From contig BRXU01000026.1 of the NCBI GenBank assembly GCA_030267565.1, forward strand, positions 1,302,001-1,366,000: 64,000 bases of DNA, given 5' to 3'. This DNA is from Pleodorina starrii (lineage: Eukaryota > Chlorophyta > Chlorophyceae > Chlamydomonadales > Volvocaceae). Shown here one piece after another: positions 46,939-58,690 of this stretch (position 1 is the stretch's first letter; each line of letters opens with the position of its first letter). The notes under the pieces are model-generated. The model did not search any database and was not told the DNA's origin. It saw nothing but the letters and a program-made list of their open reading frames with translations. Position numbers and translations under genes: made by a program.

Positions 46939-49900
46939 GGCCTTCTCCGAGCTCTGTCAGGACCTGGGTCCACCGCCTGCCTCACTCGCCTCCAGCTATC
47001 AAACGGCCGACAACTGGCGGCCGCAGATACGGGACTGCAACCGCCTCGCCACCTGGCACCCCAAGGTGTGCGGGGTGCGGGGTGCGGGGGTGCAGGGCAC
47101 TTCGTGTGCCGTTCTTCGTTGTCCGTTGTTCGTTGTTCGTTGTTCGCTGATGTCCTCCTTACCGGCTTACCAACCCCACACCCACACCCCACACGCATTC
47201 ACTCGCTTCACTTGCAGGTGACGGTGCTTTTCGCCGACATCCAAGGTGAGTACGTGGCTGGGCCGAGAGTGAACCTGCGGTTCTTGGTGGTGCATGGTGG
47301 TGCATGGGGGTGCATGGGGGTGCATGCGTGGTGGTGCATGGGGGTGCATGGGGGTGCATGCATGGTGGTGCATGGGGGTGCATGGTGGTGCATGCATGGT
47401 GGTGCATGGAGGTGCATGGAGGTGCATGGGGGTGCATGGGGGTGCATGGGGGTGCATGGGGGTGCATAGTGGTGCATGGGGGTGCATGGGGGTGCATGGG
47501 GGTGCATGGGGGTGCATGGGGGTGCATGGGGGTGCATGGGGGTGCATGGGGGTGCATGCGGGTGCATGCGGGTGCATGCGGGTGCATGGGGGTGCAGGGG
47601 GGTGCATGGGGGTGCATGGGGGTGCATGGAGGTGCATGGAGGTGCATGGAGGTGCATGGTGGTGCATGGTGGTGCATGGTGGTGCATGGGGGTGCATGGG
47701 GGTGCATGGGGGTGCATGGGGGTGCATGGGGGTGCATGGAGGTGCATGGAGGTGCATGGGGGTGCATGGGGGTGCATGGGGGTGCATGCGGGTGCATGCG
47801 GGTGTATGGGGGTGCATGGGAGTGCATGGGGGTGCATGCGGGTGCATGGTGGTGCATGCGGGTGCATGGGGGTGCATGGGGGTGCATGGGGGTGCATGGG
47901 GGTGCATGCGGGTGCATGGGGGTGTATGGTGGTGCATGGTGGTGCATGGTGGTGCATGGGGGTGCATGGGGGTGCATGCGAAGAGCGAAGTGGGCGGCAT
48001 TCAGCAACCGAATGGGGACACGCTGATGCGAGACGCGTGTGTGACGGTGTGACTGTGTATATGCGTTGGGGGAGTGGGCAGGATTGCCCCCTGGCAGTGG
48101 CGGTGAACGCCGTGACCGTCGCTACCCCGACGCCAGTGCCCGCTGCTGGTCCGGTATGCTGCTGGTTTAGGGTGGTGGACCAAACGCTGGACGGGGCGCG
48201 TCCTTAGCTCCTTACATAAGGCCCCCATGTATGTTGTCCTGTTGTTAGTCTGATGGCGCCTCTTCTTCTCCAACCCTCCCTCCCCTCCCTCCCCTCTTCC
48301 CCGCTTCCCCTCCCCCTCGCTCCATGTGTGTGTGTGTGTGCGTGCGTGCCTTCCCTTCCCCCAGGCTTCACGCCCATGTGCAAAGTGCTGCCCGCGCGGG
48401 TGGTGATGGCCTTTCTGAACACACTCTTCACGCGCTTCGATGCCATGCTGGACTACTATCGTGTGTACAAGGTGGGTGGGTGTGCGGGTGTGTAGGTGTG
48501 CGGGTCGGAGGCATACCGGCATGGGAGGGCCGGCACGTTGGTCGTGGGTGTGGGGGCCGGTGCTCGGTTCGTTGGGTCTGTTGGGTCGATGGGCACCGCC
48601 CAGACACCCCAGTGGGATCTCCACACGATTTTCCGATGTTGGATTTCTTCTTTGCAAAATGACATTCTGTGTGTGTACGGTAGTGTGTGTGAACTGTGGA
48701 ACGCTCGTGTGCCTGCTGCTGTTTACCGCTTTTCCCCTTTCCCCTTTGGCCTGTGGCCCCTGCTTCATCTTTATTACACACACACACCCCGCTATCCCCC
48801 TTTCCTCCCCTTTCCTCCCTTTTCCCCGCACTCTCCCAACAAAAGCCATAAGGAACACGCACCCCTTTCCTCCCCTTTCCTCCCCCACTTTCCTCCCCAC
48901 TCGCTGCCTCGTATGTACGTAGGTTGAGACCATTGGCGACTGCTACATGGTCGCCGGGGGGCTCATCCGGGAGGACGAGGACGGCATGGCGGCGGTGCAG
49001 GGGGGAGGACAGGTGGACCCGGACCAGGCGGCCAACGTCTTTGCGTTCGCCAAGGTAAATGAAAAAGAGGACGCGCGTTTGCTGACGGTGTCGTGACGAG
49101 GGGCTCCTCGTACCGTGGGCCTTGCGACGAGCCCTTTGTGGGCCTTGCGACGCCTGTGAAGATGGAATGATGGGCGGGGTTGCACTGAGCGGTGCCGCAC
49201 CAGCATCTGTCTACCCCTGCAATCCTGCTCCCAGTCCTTTCCCCCCGGGCCGCCAACTCGCTGTCCTTTGCCACGCATGCCCCGCCCCCTCTCAGGCCAT
49301 GCTCCGCGCCGCCGCGTGCGTTCGACTGCCCACCACCGGCCAGCCCGTGCGGGTGCGGGTGGGCATCCACAGCGGCCCCGTGGTCAGCGGCGTGGTGGGC
49401 ACCCGCATGCCGCGCTTCTGCCTCTTTGGAGACACGGTCAACACGGGTGGGTGGGGGGCGGTGTGGTGTGGTGTGGTGTGGGTGGTGTGGAGGGCGGACA
49501 AGGGGGCGGGGGAGGGCATGTGCAGGGCGGGGGAGGGCATGGGCAGGGCGGGGGAGGGTATGGGCAGGGGGCTGGGGGCTGGGAGGGGTCCTGGATGACG
49601 GTGCCGCGGGGCCACAGTCGCCGAAGAGGGTGCATGCGCGCGGTCGGGTAGCGAGAGGAGCTCACGCGCGCTGAGGGCGCAATCGGGCGCTGGGATAAGT
49701 GGGGGAGGGGTGGGGCCTGTTCCTTGTGTCGGCGGGGAGCTCTCTGGCTCCTTCCCTGTCTTGTCCCCTTCCCTGTCTTGTCCCCTTGGCCTCACCTTGG
49801 CCTCCTGCTCACCTCCCCTGTGCCGACCCTGTGCCCTCCCCTCCCTTGACTTTTGACCTCCCGCCTCCGGCGCCCCGCAGCGAGCCGCATGGAGAGCACG

Positions 49901-51714
49901 GGTGTGCCTGGGGCCATACACGCCAGCGAGGACACGTACGACATGCTCCGGAACGAGTCGGGGTGGCAGCCCACTGGCGGCATTGAGGTGGGTCGGAGGG
50001 AAGCGAGGAGGAGGAGGAGGAGGAGGAGGAGGAAAGGGGGGAATGTGGTGGAGGTTGTAAACTTGGCAGTGGGTCATATCTTACGTTGCTGTGAATGTAT
50101 TTGTAAATGCAAGCATAAGTGTAGATGCATCTGTAAAAAGTGTAAATGCATGTGTAAATGAAACTGGAAAGCAAGTGTATTATCAAACATGAATGCAAAG
50201 GCAAGTGCAAATGTAAATTAAATTTAAATGCAATTCTAAAACTAAATGTAAAAATGCAAAGGTAAATGCCAGTGTGAGCCAACCCTAGAGCTAAGTGAGC
50301 CAAGTTGCATATCGTGATCTCCTGTGGGACATGTTGGCGGGCGTGTGTGCGTCTGCATCTCAGGCAACGTGACATTTGTCGCAGGCCCTGATGACTTCAA
50401 ACCGCAGCCACACACCGCCGGTCCACCGCAGCTCCGCGGGCCGCCCGCCCCCCGTTGACTCCGCCACCACCACCACCACCACCATCAGCAGCAGCAGCAG
50501 CTGCTAGGGTGTTTTCCGCCCCCCGTCCCTCACCACCCCGCCACGCGTCCCTTCCCTTCCCTGCGCAGGTCAAGGGCAAGGGCCTTATGCGCACACACCT
50601 GTGGACGCCGCCGCCCATCAGCGGCACCACGGCGCCCACCTACGCCACCGCCGCCGGCGAGCCTGGCGCCCTCCCGCACCTGCAGACCCGCGGGTCACTG
50701 CCCGGTGGCGCCACCGTCGCCGCGCCGTCGCCGCTGTTCCTCGCCGAGACCGCCGCCGCCGCTGCCTCCTCTCCCGCACGAGCTGGCGCCGCGCCACCGC
50801 CGCCGCCGCCGCCGCCGCCTGCCGCCGGCGGAGCCCTGGCAGGCCACCGGGCCGCCGTCGTGCTTTGCGAGGAGGTCTACACGCCCCGAAAGGCAGTCGC
50901 GGCCGCGGCGCCGCCAGCGATCGCCGACCCGCAGCTCCTTCTAGATCAGATGGAGGCTCTGGCGAGGAGCATCGCGGACGTGCCTCTCGCCTCGTCGTCT
51001 GGCAAGGTCGTCCTCGCCGCCGCCGGCGGCGCCGGCGGCGGCGGCGAAGAAGAAAAAGAGTTGGGTCCGGCGGAGGCACAGCCGGAGCCGACACCGCGGG
51101 CCGCGTCGCGTTGCCGGGGCTTTTTCGCCGACGATGGTGACGGCGGCGGTGGAGGTGGCGGAGGTGGCGCCACGGCCGCCGCCGCGGCGGCGGCGCCTGG
51201 GGCGGCTCCCGCGCCCGCGGGGCCGTCGGCGTCGTCGGCGGCCGTCGACGGCCTCACCGCCGCCGACCTAGCTCGCCCCTTTGCCTCCGTCGCCGCCGCC
51301 GCCGACGCCGGCGCAGTCACGTCGTACAGCTCGTCCAGCCGCTTGACCCTCGGCGGTCTCGACCTGGGGCCCAACCTTCTGTCCTCCGCCCTCGCGACCG
51401 CCGCCGCCGCCGCCGGCGGCGGCGCCGGCGGCGGCGGCGCCCTTCCCAGCAGCGGCGGCGGTAGCTCCGAGCAGTTACTCCAAACTTTCGCGCATCTGAT
51501 GGACAGCCAGCGGTTTGCGGAGCGAGCGGCAGCGGCGGGGGCGGCGGCGGGGGCAGGGTTGCCTGCCAGCGGCGGCGGGACGGGAGGTATGGCGGCGCTT
51601 GGGGGTCTCGGGGGTCTCGGGCTGGGGCTGGGACTGGCCGGCAGCGGCAGCAGCCTGATTGCCGAGTGCCGCGCCAGCCTGGCGACCTGGCACAGGCAGC
51701 CCTCAGGATCATAA
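35991..51714 (+). CDS. Giant PAS-linked class III guanylate cyclase
   Basis: Makes cGMP from GTP. Thirteen phase-consistent exons: 35991-37168, 37588-38312, 38851-39668, 40034-42262, 42857-45742, 46397-46472, 46797-47065, 47218-47245, 48365-48471, 48923-49054, 49296-49446, 49881-49987, 50569-51714, about 3,283 residues. A PAS-like region is encoded at about 36050-36400. A second PAS begins [20 protein letters not shown] and ends [13 protein letters not shown]...[11 protein letters not shown], with about 1,930 residues of Gly/Ala/Gln/His low complexity between. A signalling helix follows ([20 protein letters not shown]). The cyclase core shows [12 protein letters not shown] and [10 protein letters not shown] (metal Asp residues and guanine-selecting Glu), and [19 protein letters not shown] (selecting Cys, Asn and Arg). 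The C-terminal exon adds a Pro/Ala/Gly tail after [12 protein letters not shown]. The 5' end is uncertain: CTAACAAACAG at 35998-36008 also looks like an acceptor, so the true start may lie further upstream. Confidence 0.88.
40034..45742 (+). other. Two giant low-complexity exons of the cyclase
   Basis: Exon 4 (2,229 nt) and exon 5 (2,886 nt) encode mostly Gly, Ala, Ser, Thr and Pro runs. Exon 5 ends with a His/Gln-rich block (about 45535-45650) just before [13 protein letters not shown]. (GGC)n and (GCC)n runs keep several frames open on both strands, which explains overlapping long ORFs here. Confidence 0.85.
42460..42535 (+). repeat. CAC trinucleotide repeat
   Basis: (CAC)n interrupted by CAT in the cyclase intron 42263-42856. 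The same intron has (CCCT)n at about 42748-42778 and a CCTAAACCCTAAACCCC telomere-like stretch near 42815-42830. Confidence 0.8.
45768..45878 (+). repeat. Degenerate GGTGACGTGGGTTGGAGT tandem repeat
   Basis: Short GTGACGTGG, GGGTTGG and GGATGGAGTGCGG units repeated at the start of the cyclase intron 45743-46396. Confidence 0.75.
47287..47980 (+). repeat. 10-bp minisatellite GGTGCATGGG
   Basis: About 69 copies with GGTGCATGGT, GGTGCATGGA and GGTGCATGCG variants, filling most of the cyclase intron 47246-48364. Because 10 is not a multiple of 3, all frames of each strand stay open, producing spurious ORFs of 240-280 codons. Confidence 0.97.
50056..50251 (+). promoter_or_regulatory. Cluster of seven TGTAA motifs in the last cyclase intron
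   Basis: TGTAA starts at 50056, 50102, 50132, 50141, 50153, 50212 and 50247, within AT-rich TGTAAATGCA-like repeats. TGTAA is the usual poly(A) signal of volvocalean algae. Function here is inferred only. Confidence 0.5.
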
Positions 51715-51802
51715 CGGGTCACGACCCGCGTGGGAGGGTTGGTCCGTGGGTCGTGAGTTCGATCCCGTAAGGGGCCATTCCGTAAGGGGCCGTGACGGGG
51801 TA

Positions 51803-51807
51803 TGTAA
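51803..51807 (+). terminator. Poly(A) signal TGTAA of the cyclase gene
   Basis: The first TGTAA after the stop codon at 51712-51714, 89 nt downstream, followed by AT-rich ATATATTTATAAA. This is the volvocalean signal and a usual spacing. Confidence 0.6.
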
Positions 51808-52059
51808 AACATATATTTATAAAGGGGTTGCGACGGGCGGTGAACCTGGCCGCGATTGGGCGTGCAGGAACATGGGCACGTGGCATGGGAAGGGGCAGCC
51901 CGGCCGCAGGGTTGCGGTGGGGGCGGCGTCACCGACGGCCTCAGCGACTGGGGGCTCGCCAGGCAGCGGCAGCGGCAGGGGCAGGCGGCAGGCAGGGTCA
52001 GGCGGCGGCCGGGGGGGCGTTGTGCGCCCTCACGCAGCGACGACAACGCGGGCGTTGTA

Positions 52060-52165
52060 CTGTGCTGTGCTGTGCTGTGCTGCGCTGCGCTCTGACTGTG
52101 TTGCGCTGCGCTGTTCCCTTTCTTTTCATGCTATGCTATGCTGTGCTGTGCTATGCTGTGCTGGG
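52060..52165 (+). repeat. TGTGC/TGCTA pentanucleotide repeat
   Basis: Runs of CTGTG, CTGCG and CTATG units. A second pentanucleotide array (GATAC)n lies at about 52260-52310. Confidence 0.85.
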
Positions 52166-53227
52166 CATGAGATGTCTGAGTCGGGGGTTGGGGGCGACCG
52201 TTTGCGCAGCGAGGGAAAGCAACGGCCACCGATGGCTTCCAAAGCGGGAGTGACGAGAGCGATGCGATACGATACGGTGCGATACGATACGATACGATAC
52301 GATACTATACCGGTACTACATGGCGTGCGTTTGGGAGGTTGTGCGATGGGGGCTCGTGTATGGGGGCTCGATGTGCATTGGGTCTGGTTTGGTGCGATGT
52401 TGCATTGCATGGCGTGGCGTGGTGCGGCGACGCACTTGCAAGATGCGTGACGCGACGCGGCGTGCGCTACAGTGCAGCGGCGGCAGCGGCGGCGGCACAC
52501 ACACGGGGTGGGTGGTTTTGGTTTTGTGGAGTGAGGTGGTGTCGGTTTCGGAGCCGCCGACAGCTTGGGTGAAAAGCGGTTGCGGTTGCGACGCGGCGCG
52601 GCGGCATGGTGACGTGGCGCGATAGATAACGTGGCGCGACCCGAAATGCGCACACCTCACTTGTCACCCATACTTCTGCTTCGACCTGGACGTCAAATGC
52701 TGATAGACGATGCTTATGGTGTGATATATGGTGCTTATGCCGTGCGTTCCCAACCCCAAAAAAGAGAAAAAGAAGAATTCGCCAACAGCGCAAACTTCCA
52801 AGAGAAGAATAAAAGAGGCATCGGGGGGGTGACCGCGCGCTAGCGGCGGTCAGGCATACATCCCTTCGATGCCGCACCGCGTCGTGTCGCGTCGCGTCGC
52901 GTCGTGTGCGTCGCCTCGCGTCGTGTCGCGTCGCGTTGCGTCGCGCAACTGCTTCGGGGCCCCTCAACGACGAAGGGCTCCTGCCACCGCGGCGCCCCGC
53001 GGGCTCTTCCGGCGGCTGTTGGAACCACCAGCCACAGCAGCGCCGCTGTCCCCTGTGCGCGCTCACCCCTCCCGGCAATGCACGGGCACGGGGGCGTTTT
53101 TCTCTCGGCGCGAGGCTGCTCTCCACTCCACTCCGCTCCGCGGCCGCTGTTCGCCGCTTGCTTGCTGGCTTGCTTGGGTGTTTGGATGGTGCCCGCGCGC
53201 TGGCCGGCTGCGCCGTGCATGTGCGCG

Positions 53228-53273
53228 TCCATGAGATGCAGACAGACAGAGAAAGACAAACAGACAGGCAGAC

Positions 53274-53304
<31 letters not shown>
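53228..53304 (+). repeat. (GACA)n tetranucleotide repeat
   Basis: Interrupted GACA/CAGA microsatellite. Confidence 0.85.
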
Positions 53305-53904
53305 GGTTGAAGTATGGCTTCTGTGATCGTGTGCCCTCCTTACCTTTGGGTTTAGGAGCCCCTGAGGAACCTCCCTCCCTGGGGCTACAAAGCGCGCGCA
53401 CACGCGCGCGTTCCGACGCATAAGCATGAGCCGAGTGTGTGTGTGCATGTGTGTGTAAGTGTGTTGTTGTTAATTGCGTGCGGGCGTGTGTGTGCGTGTG
53501 CGTGTGCGTGTGATGTGATCTATCGGGCAGGCAAGCGGCAGAGACGTCTGCGATCTTACTTGGGGGCCGGGGGCTATCGTTTCGCTGCGGTACAGCTCTT
53601 ACCGGTGCCTGACCGCGTCGATTCGATGAGAGAGACATGCGGCGTGCGGGCGTGCGTGCGTGCGTGTCTGTGTGGCCGTTTCAAGAATTCGCTTGGCCAC
53701 TGCCAAGGGCGTGTCGTCCAAATCAAACGGCTCAAAAATCACATTCACGGGTACATCGTCCGTCTGCGTGTGCGTGTGCGTGTGCGTGTGTGTGTGTGCG
53801 TGTGTGTCTTCGGTTAGAAGGTTGACCGGGACGGTGCGATTTTTCCAGCCTGATGATGATTACGGAGGATGGGACAAAGGGCGCTTGATGAGGGCCCTGG
53901 ACGA

Positions 53905-53924
53905 TGGTGATTATGATGATGATG

Positions 53925-53956
<32 letters not shown>

Positions 53957-53972
53957 GGTGATGATGGTGTGC
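53905..53972 (+). repeat. (GAT)n trinucleotide repeat
   Basis: GATGATGAT run with a few GGTGAT interruptions. A (GGT)n run follows at 54137-54170. Confidence 0.9.
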
Positions 53973-55587
53973 AGCGGGGCGGCGCTGCGGATCTCCCACT
54001 GGGCACCACTGGGCGTTTGTTGCGTCTCACCGAGATGCGTGTTTGCGTCAGATGCCTGCTGGGTGGCCTGGTGGCGTGGGCGCGTGCTGCGGGGAGGGAC
54101 GCAGGAGGACCCATGTCCCGTTCGTGATGGATGTGGCGGTGGTGGTGGTGGTGGTGGTGGTGGTGGCGGCGGCGGCGGCGGCTGCTTTGCCGGTGGTGGT
54201 TCCCCGGGTGATCCACTGGTTGCCGGACTCGGCGGTGGAGGCCGCGGCGGCGGCGGCTGCTGGCTGCGAGCCCGGGCTGCGCTGCGCTGCGATGCGATAC
54301 GATGTGATACGATGCGCTGTGCTGTGATGCGATGCGATGCGAACATGCGATGCCGGCAAGTACGACACCTCGTCAGGAAAGCTGCAAGCCGCCGGGGGGG
54401 GGGGGTTGAAGGGCCGCATGTCGGTAGGGGGGAGCGAGGGTGTGTGCGTGTAATGGCCACGCGCGAGTGAGTGAGTGGTCTAGTACGAACGAGCGCGTAC
54501 CCGGGAGTACGGTGAGCCGTGAAGGGACGCGGGCGACAGAGTGAGGCGGGGTGGCGTGCGATGCGATGCGAGAGGGAGAGGGAGAGGGAAGGGGGAGGGA
54601 GATGAAGGGGGAGGTGAAGGGGGAGGGAGATGAGAGGGAGGTGAAGGGGGAGAGGGAGATGAGAGGGACGGGAGGGAGCGGCTCGCACGCGTGCGCGCGC
54701 GCGCGTGTGTGTGTATATGCACGTGAGGCTTTTCGTACATTTGATGAATGATTTGGGGTGGATGGAGGGGTGAAGACTACGGGGGAGGGGGGAGAGCGGG
54801 AGACAGATGGCAGTTGGTGGTTGGTGGGATGGATGAGGGACGACGAGGGCCGGAAGCACTCTCCGGGCCGAGCTCTGGGACCCCCGCATACACACCAACA
54901 CACGCATGGTTGATGGCTTTACGGCCGATGCTGAATACTGCCGCTTGGCGCCTGCCGCCGCTCCTCGCACTGTTTCAGGCAGTGGGGCAGTGGGGCAGGC
55001 GAAAGCGTTCGTCTCGGTTGTCGTGGAACCCGGGGCTCAACGACCGGCGGACTGGAGTAGGAAGCGCAAATAGGTGTGTGGGGTGGCAGTGGCAGTGGTG
55101 GTGGTGGGGGTGGCGTCAGGTGGGGTTGGCAATCGCGGTGTCAGTCAACACCGCAATACCGCGATGCTGCCCAAACCCCGCCGCCCTGCAGCCACTCCGA
55201 AAGGCTTTCAGGCTTGACGTGCATTGGGATAGGGCCCGGGGCCGGGACCAGAGTACGGTCGGTGGGCGGTTGGCGGTTGGCGGTTGGCAGCTGGGTTATT
55301 CGGGCGCCGCCATAGGGCCGCATTTTCCCTCCTGTTTGATTGCCCGGCCGCATCCTACGGTATTAACCCCGGTCTCGATTCGGGCCTGGAGACGGGTGCG
55401 GGTGCGATGTCCTCAACGCGCGCGCGCGAATGGTCAAAACTTCATTTTGGTGAACGCATGCATCAAAGCAACGGCCGTTTTTTTGTTTTCTGTTTGTCCG
55501 TGCGTGCCCGGCCGAGCGGGGCCGTGTTTTTCCTGGGCAGGCGCGGAGGCCGTCGTTCTCTCTAACAGCAGCATAATCCTGACGGGA

Positions 55588-55645
55588 TCCGGATCCGGAT
55601 CCGGATCTGGATCCGGATCCGGATCTGGATCCGGATCCGGATCTT
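55588..55645 (+). repeat. Hexanucleotide repeat GGATCC/GGATCT
   Basis: About nine tandem hexamers of GGATCC or GGATCT. Confidence 0.9.
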
Positions 55646-56276
55646 GGGGCCTGTCTGTCCGCGCTTGGAGTCTGTGGCGGGAGGTGGTCAAGGGAGGGCC
55701 TGAGCGTCGAAGAGGGCCGAGCCCAGCTCCACCCGAACGCGGGCCTTTCCTCTCCTCTCCCTCCACCGCGCGGCGCTGGACATCGGTGCACGCTTGGGCG
55801 CGCGCGCGTGCACGTATGCTGCGAGAGGCTCATCCGGTCGGGGTGGAGGCATGGGCGCTTTCTGGTGGTGTTCCGGTGGGTTGAACTGGCTTTCCGAGCG
55901 ACTCCTCCGGGCGGCCGGGGGGGTGGGGGGCAGTGGTGCTGCTTCCACTACCAGCAGCACCTTTTAATTAGCAGTGTCACCCCGCATAAACACGCGCGCG
56001 CACATGCAAACATGTGCCCAAAGCGGCGCGTCGCAAGGAAGTACAGGACGTGTGGGAATAATATTTTGTGATCGCGGGAATACACGCGAGCGAGCACCTT
56101 GGGAGGCGCACATACGGATGTGGGTGGTCCCGCACACCGGGGGGGTGGGGTGGTCCCACACACCGAGGCCGCGACTGTGCAGTGGGCTCTCAGGTGGGGG
56201 GTGTTGGCGCCGTGACTGTTCGTGTTGAAGAGACTCTCATCTGCTCTGTAAGGGAGCTTGGAGCCCGGGTTGGCTT

Positions 56277-56443
56277 GGTTTGGTTTGGATTGGCTTGGCT
56301 TGGATTTGGATTGGATTGGATTTGGATTGGATTGGATTGGATTGGATTGGATTGGATTGGATTGGATTGGATTGGATTGGATTGGATTGGATTGGATTGG
56401 ATTGGATTGGATTGGATTGGATTGGATTGGATTGGATTGGATT
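56277..56443 (+). repeat. Pentanucleotide repeat ATTGG
   Basis: About 30 copies of ATTGG, almost perfect from 56320 on, flanked by GGCTTGG variants. Confidence 0.95.
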
Positions 56444-56754
56444 TGGGGGGGGGACGCCGTTGGATTGGCTTGGGGGAGGGGGTTGAACCGGGGGCTCCCT
56501 ATGTACTGAAGTAAGATTGTCGAATGGAAGCTGGCTGGGAGCAGGAGGGAGATCATCGAACGCAGCAGCAGCCCTGTATCCTCTGTATGTATGCGTGTGT
56601 ATGTGTGTGTGTCTCCTCTGTATGTGTGTATGTGTGTATGTGTGTATGTGTGTGTATGTCTCCTTTGTGTGAAGGCGTGTGTGTGTGTGTGTGTGGTGTG
56701 AGAGTCCAGCGAGTATATACGATGTGGCGTGCCCGTGCCGACGCTGCGCCGACA

Positions 56755-56808
56755 AGAGCTAGCTATCTAGTTATCTAGCTATCTAGCTATCTAGCTAGCT
56801 AGATAGCT
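56755..56808 (+). repeat. AGCTATCT / AGCTAG palindromic tract
   Basis: Tandem ATCTAGCT units that are self-complementary, so the tract can form hairpins. Confidence 0.8.
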
Positions 56809-57086
56809 TGCTGCTCTGCCTTGGCAACCGGGATGCTTGCCCTCTGTTTCATGATTGTGGGGCGGGGCCCCGGGCTTTGCCGCGCAGCCGTAAAAAAAAG
56901 GAAAAAAACAACAGGCGCTGCGTATGAATAATGGACTGCATCGTTTGGGTTTGTGCGCACTTGTGCAAGCAAGGGCTTGGTTGCAGGGACTGGTGGCAGG
57001 AGCACGCGAGCGAGCGCGCGCGCGCACGTAAGCCTCGGGGCTGGCGTGCTCCGTGCTGTGCCTGCCTGGCTGCCTGGCTGGCTGCA

Positions 57087-57122
57087 GGACCCTAGTGGTC
57101 CCTCATTGTAACTCTCGCATCC
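57087..57122 (+). mobile_element. Isolated copy of the 3' end of the LINE-like element at 59388
   Basis: GGACCCTAGTGGTCCCTCAT, then TGTAACTCTCGCATCCT, is repeated at about 60228-60264, the right end of the LINE-like insertion. Sequence upstream is not shared. Confidence 0.6.
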
Positions 57123-58137
57123 TGGCTGCTGCCTGATGGGCCGACGATGGGACGGGGCTGGTTGAAACCCCAATACCGTAAACCGGCCCCGCGCTTCGTT
57201 TCTCAATCCCGTCGGCGTTGCACGTGCGTGTGTCCTTACTTCAAGCCATGACACCACCACACCAAGGGGGTGGTGGTGTCATGGCTACGCAGGAGCCGGG
57301 TCGCTCGTGCCATCCCCCGAACCAACCCGCGCCTGCACCTGCGCCGCGTGCGCTCCCAGGCGAGCTGCTTGCCCCTGCTTTCCACACAAAGTCAACGCGC
57401 ACACGCCGGCCGCAAGAATGTGTGCGCATGTATGTGCGTGCGTGCGTGTGTGCGTGTGCGTGCGTGTGCGTGCGTGTGCGTGCGTGTGCGTGCGTGTAAC
57501 GCATGTCTTTGTGTGCATGTGTGTGCACGTGTGTGCACGTGTGTGCATGTGTGTGTCGGTACCGCGGGAGTGTCTGTGCGAAGGTCGACCCACGTGGTTC
57601 AGGAGTGCGGGTTGCAGTGCAGCCGTTTTGACGGCGGCGGCGGTGGCGGCGGCGTCCGGCCGCCGCAGCCTGCACGATGCCCCTTTTCGCCGGACCCTGG
57701 CGGCCGCCGTGCTTGGCTCCGAAGCGCGACACCCGCACCCGCACCCGCACCCGATGCAGCCAACCAAGAACCAACCAATGCCTCCTCCTGTATGTGGACA
57801 AACTGAAGTCCATTTGTGGGGGCGCAATGGGCCCATTTTGCAGTTCGTTCCAGGGCAGGACAGAGTCGTGGGGTGAGGTGAGGTGAGGTGGGGTGAGGTG
57901 AGGCTTGCTTCTGTCGTTGCGTGCGTTGCGTGTGTTCGTTGCGTGCGTGCGTGGGGATGCATGGCGTTGCGGTTGCGCTTCGAGTTACCTTCAGTGCGAG
58001 AGGGCGAGCGGGCGAGATTGGCGCACCTCACTTCACAGTGCGTATAGCCTGAAGGCACGAAACCTGCACCCTCGAGCTGTGTTATTGCTTATGATTGGAT
58101 TAAGGAAGAAAGGTATTGCAGCCGTGGAGTTAGGTTA

Positions 58138-58241
58138 CGGCCCCGGATCGTGGCTCAGGACATGTACCGAACAATGACAGACCCCTCTGGCTCAGGACAT
58201 GTACCGAGTCGGTACATGTCCTGAGCCACGATCCGGGGCCG
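58138..58241. repeat. Perfect 33-bp inverted repeat with inner palindrome
   Basis: Arms at 58138-58170 and 58209-58241 are exact reverse complements. Inside the right half, GGCTCAGGACATGTACCGA (58189-) forms its own palindrome up to 58227. Confidence 0.9.
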
Positions 58242-58299
58242 CCCCAGCGCAAGCCCATATCTCAATGCATGATGATTGTTTTATGACTTTGTAATGTTG

Positions 58300-58690
58300 G
58301 ATCGTTTTGACGACTCGCCATTCAGGGGCACACCATGGGACCGGGTCCCATGCTCCGACCCAATATCCCAACGGAAATGTATTATTTAATAAATTATTAA
58401 ATGTCCGATGGGTTTGGCTACTCGCCACGAAGCGGTACACTGCGGGAGCGGGAGCCACGATTCGTGGCTCGGGACATGTCCTGAGCCACGATCCGGGGCC
58501 GCACAAGCGCAAATTGATATCCCAAATCAAATGGATTACATATTTAATTACTTATTTTCCGATCGTTCTGACTACTCGCCACGAAGCGGTACGCCGCGGG
58601 ACCGGGAGCCACGATCCGTGGCTCGGGACATGTACCGAGTCGGTACATGTCCTGAGCCACAATGGGTGGCCGCCCCAGCACAAGCTGGTA
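58300..58690. repeat. Further copies of the palindromic element in AT-rich spacers
   Basis: Units share ACTCGCCACGAAGCGGTAC, GGGAGCCACGATCCGTGG and TCCTGAGCCAC palindromes, with copies starting near 58313, 58420 and 58573 and hairpins near 58458 and 58617-58662. Spacers such as TTAATAAATTATTAAAT are far more AT-rich than the rest of the window. Confidence 0.75.

Larger units (their letters stand above)
46797..50620 (+). other. Guanylate cyclase catalytic domain (exons 7-13)
   Basis: Exon 8 (47218-47245) holds VTVLFADIQ and exon 9 opens GFTPMCK, so an intron splits the first metal motif. Exon 10 gives [14 protein letters not shown]. Exon 11 gives [17 protein letters not shown] and [14 protein letters not shown]. 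Exon 12 gives [20 protein letters not shown]. The last exon starts [12 protein letters not shown]. All catalytic positions known for class III homodimers are present; the Glu/Cys pair marks GTP rather than ATP. Confidence 0.92.
51825..58137. other. Repeat-rich intergenic region without supported gene
   Basis: No exon chain or protein family was recognised on either strand. It consists largely of simple repeats listed separately, plus GT-rich tracts at 53430-53520, 53760-53815, 56580-56700 and 57418-57560. Confidence 0.6.

Noticed and set aside
47159..48052. Long ORFs of 240-280 codons on both strands (His/Pro-rich or Gly/Trp-rich).
   Set aside because: They are translations of a 10-bp tandem array inside a cyclase intron, and every frame is open by periodicity.
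51720..51775. tRNA or SINE promoter resemblance (GAGTTCGATCCCG, B-box like).
   Set aside because: No cloverleaf and no convincing A box; it falls in the cyclase 3' UTR.
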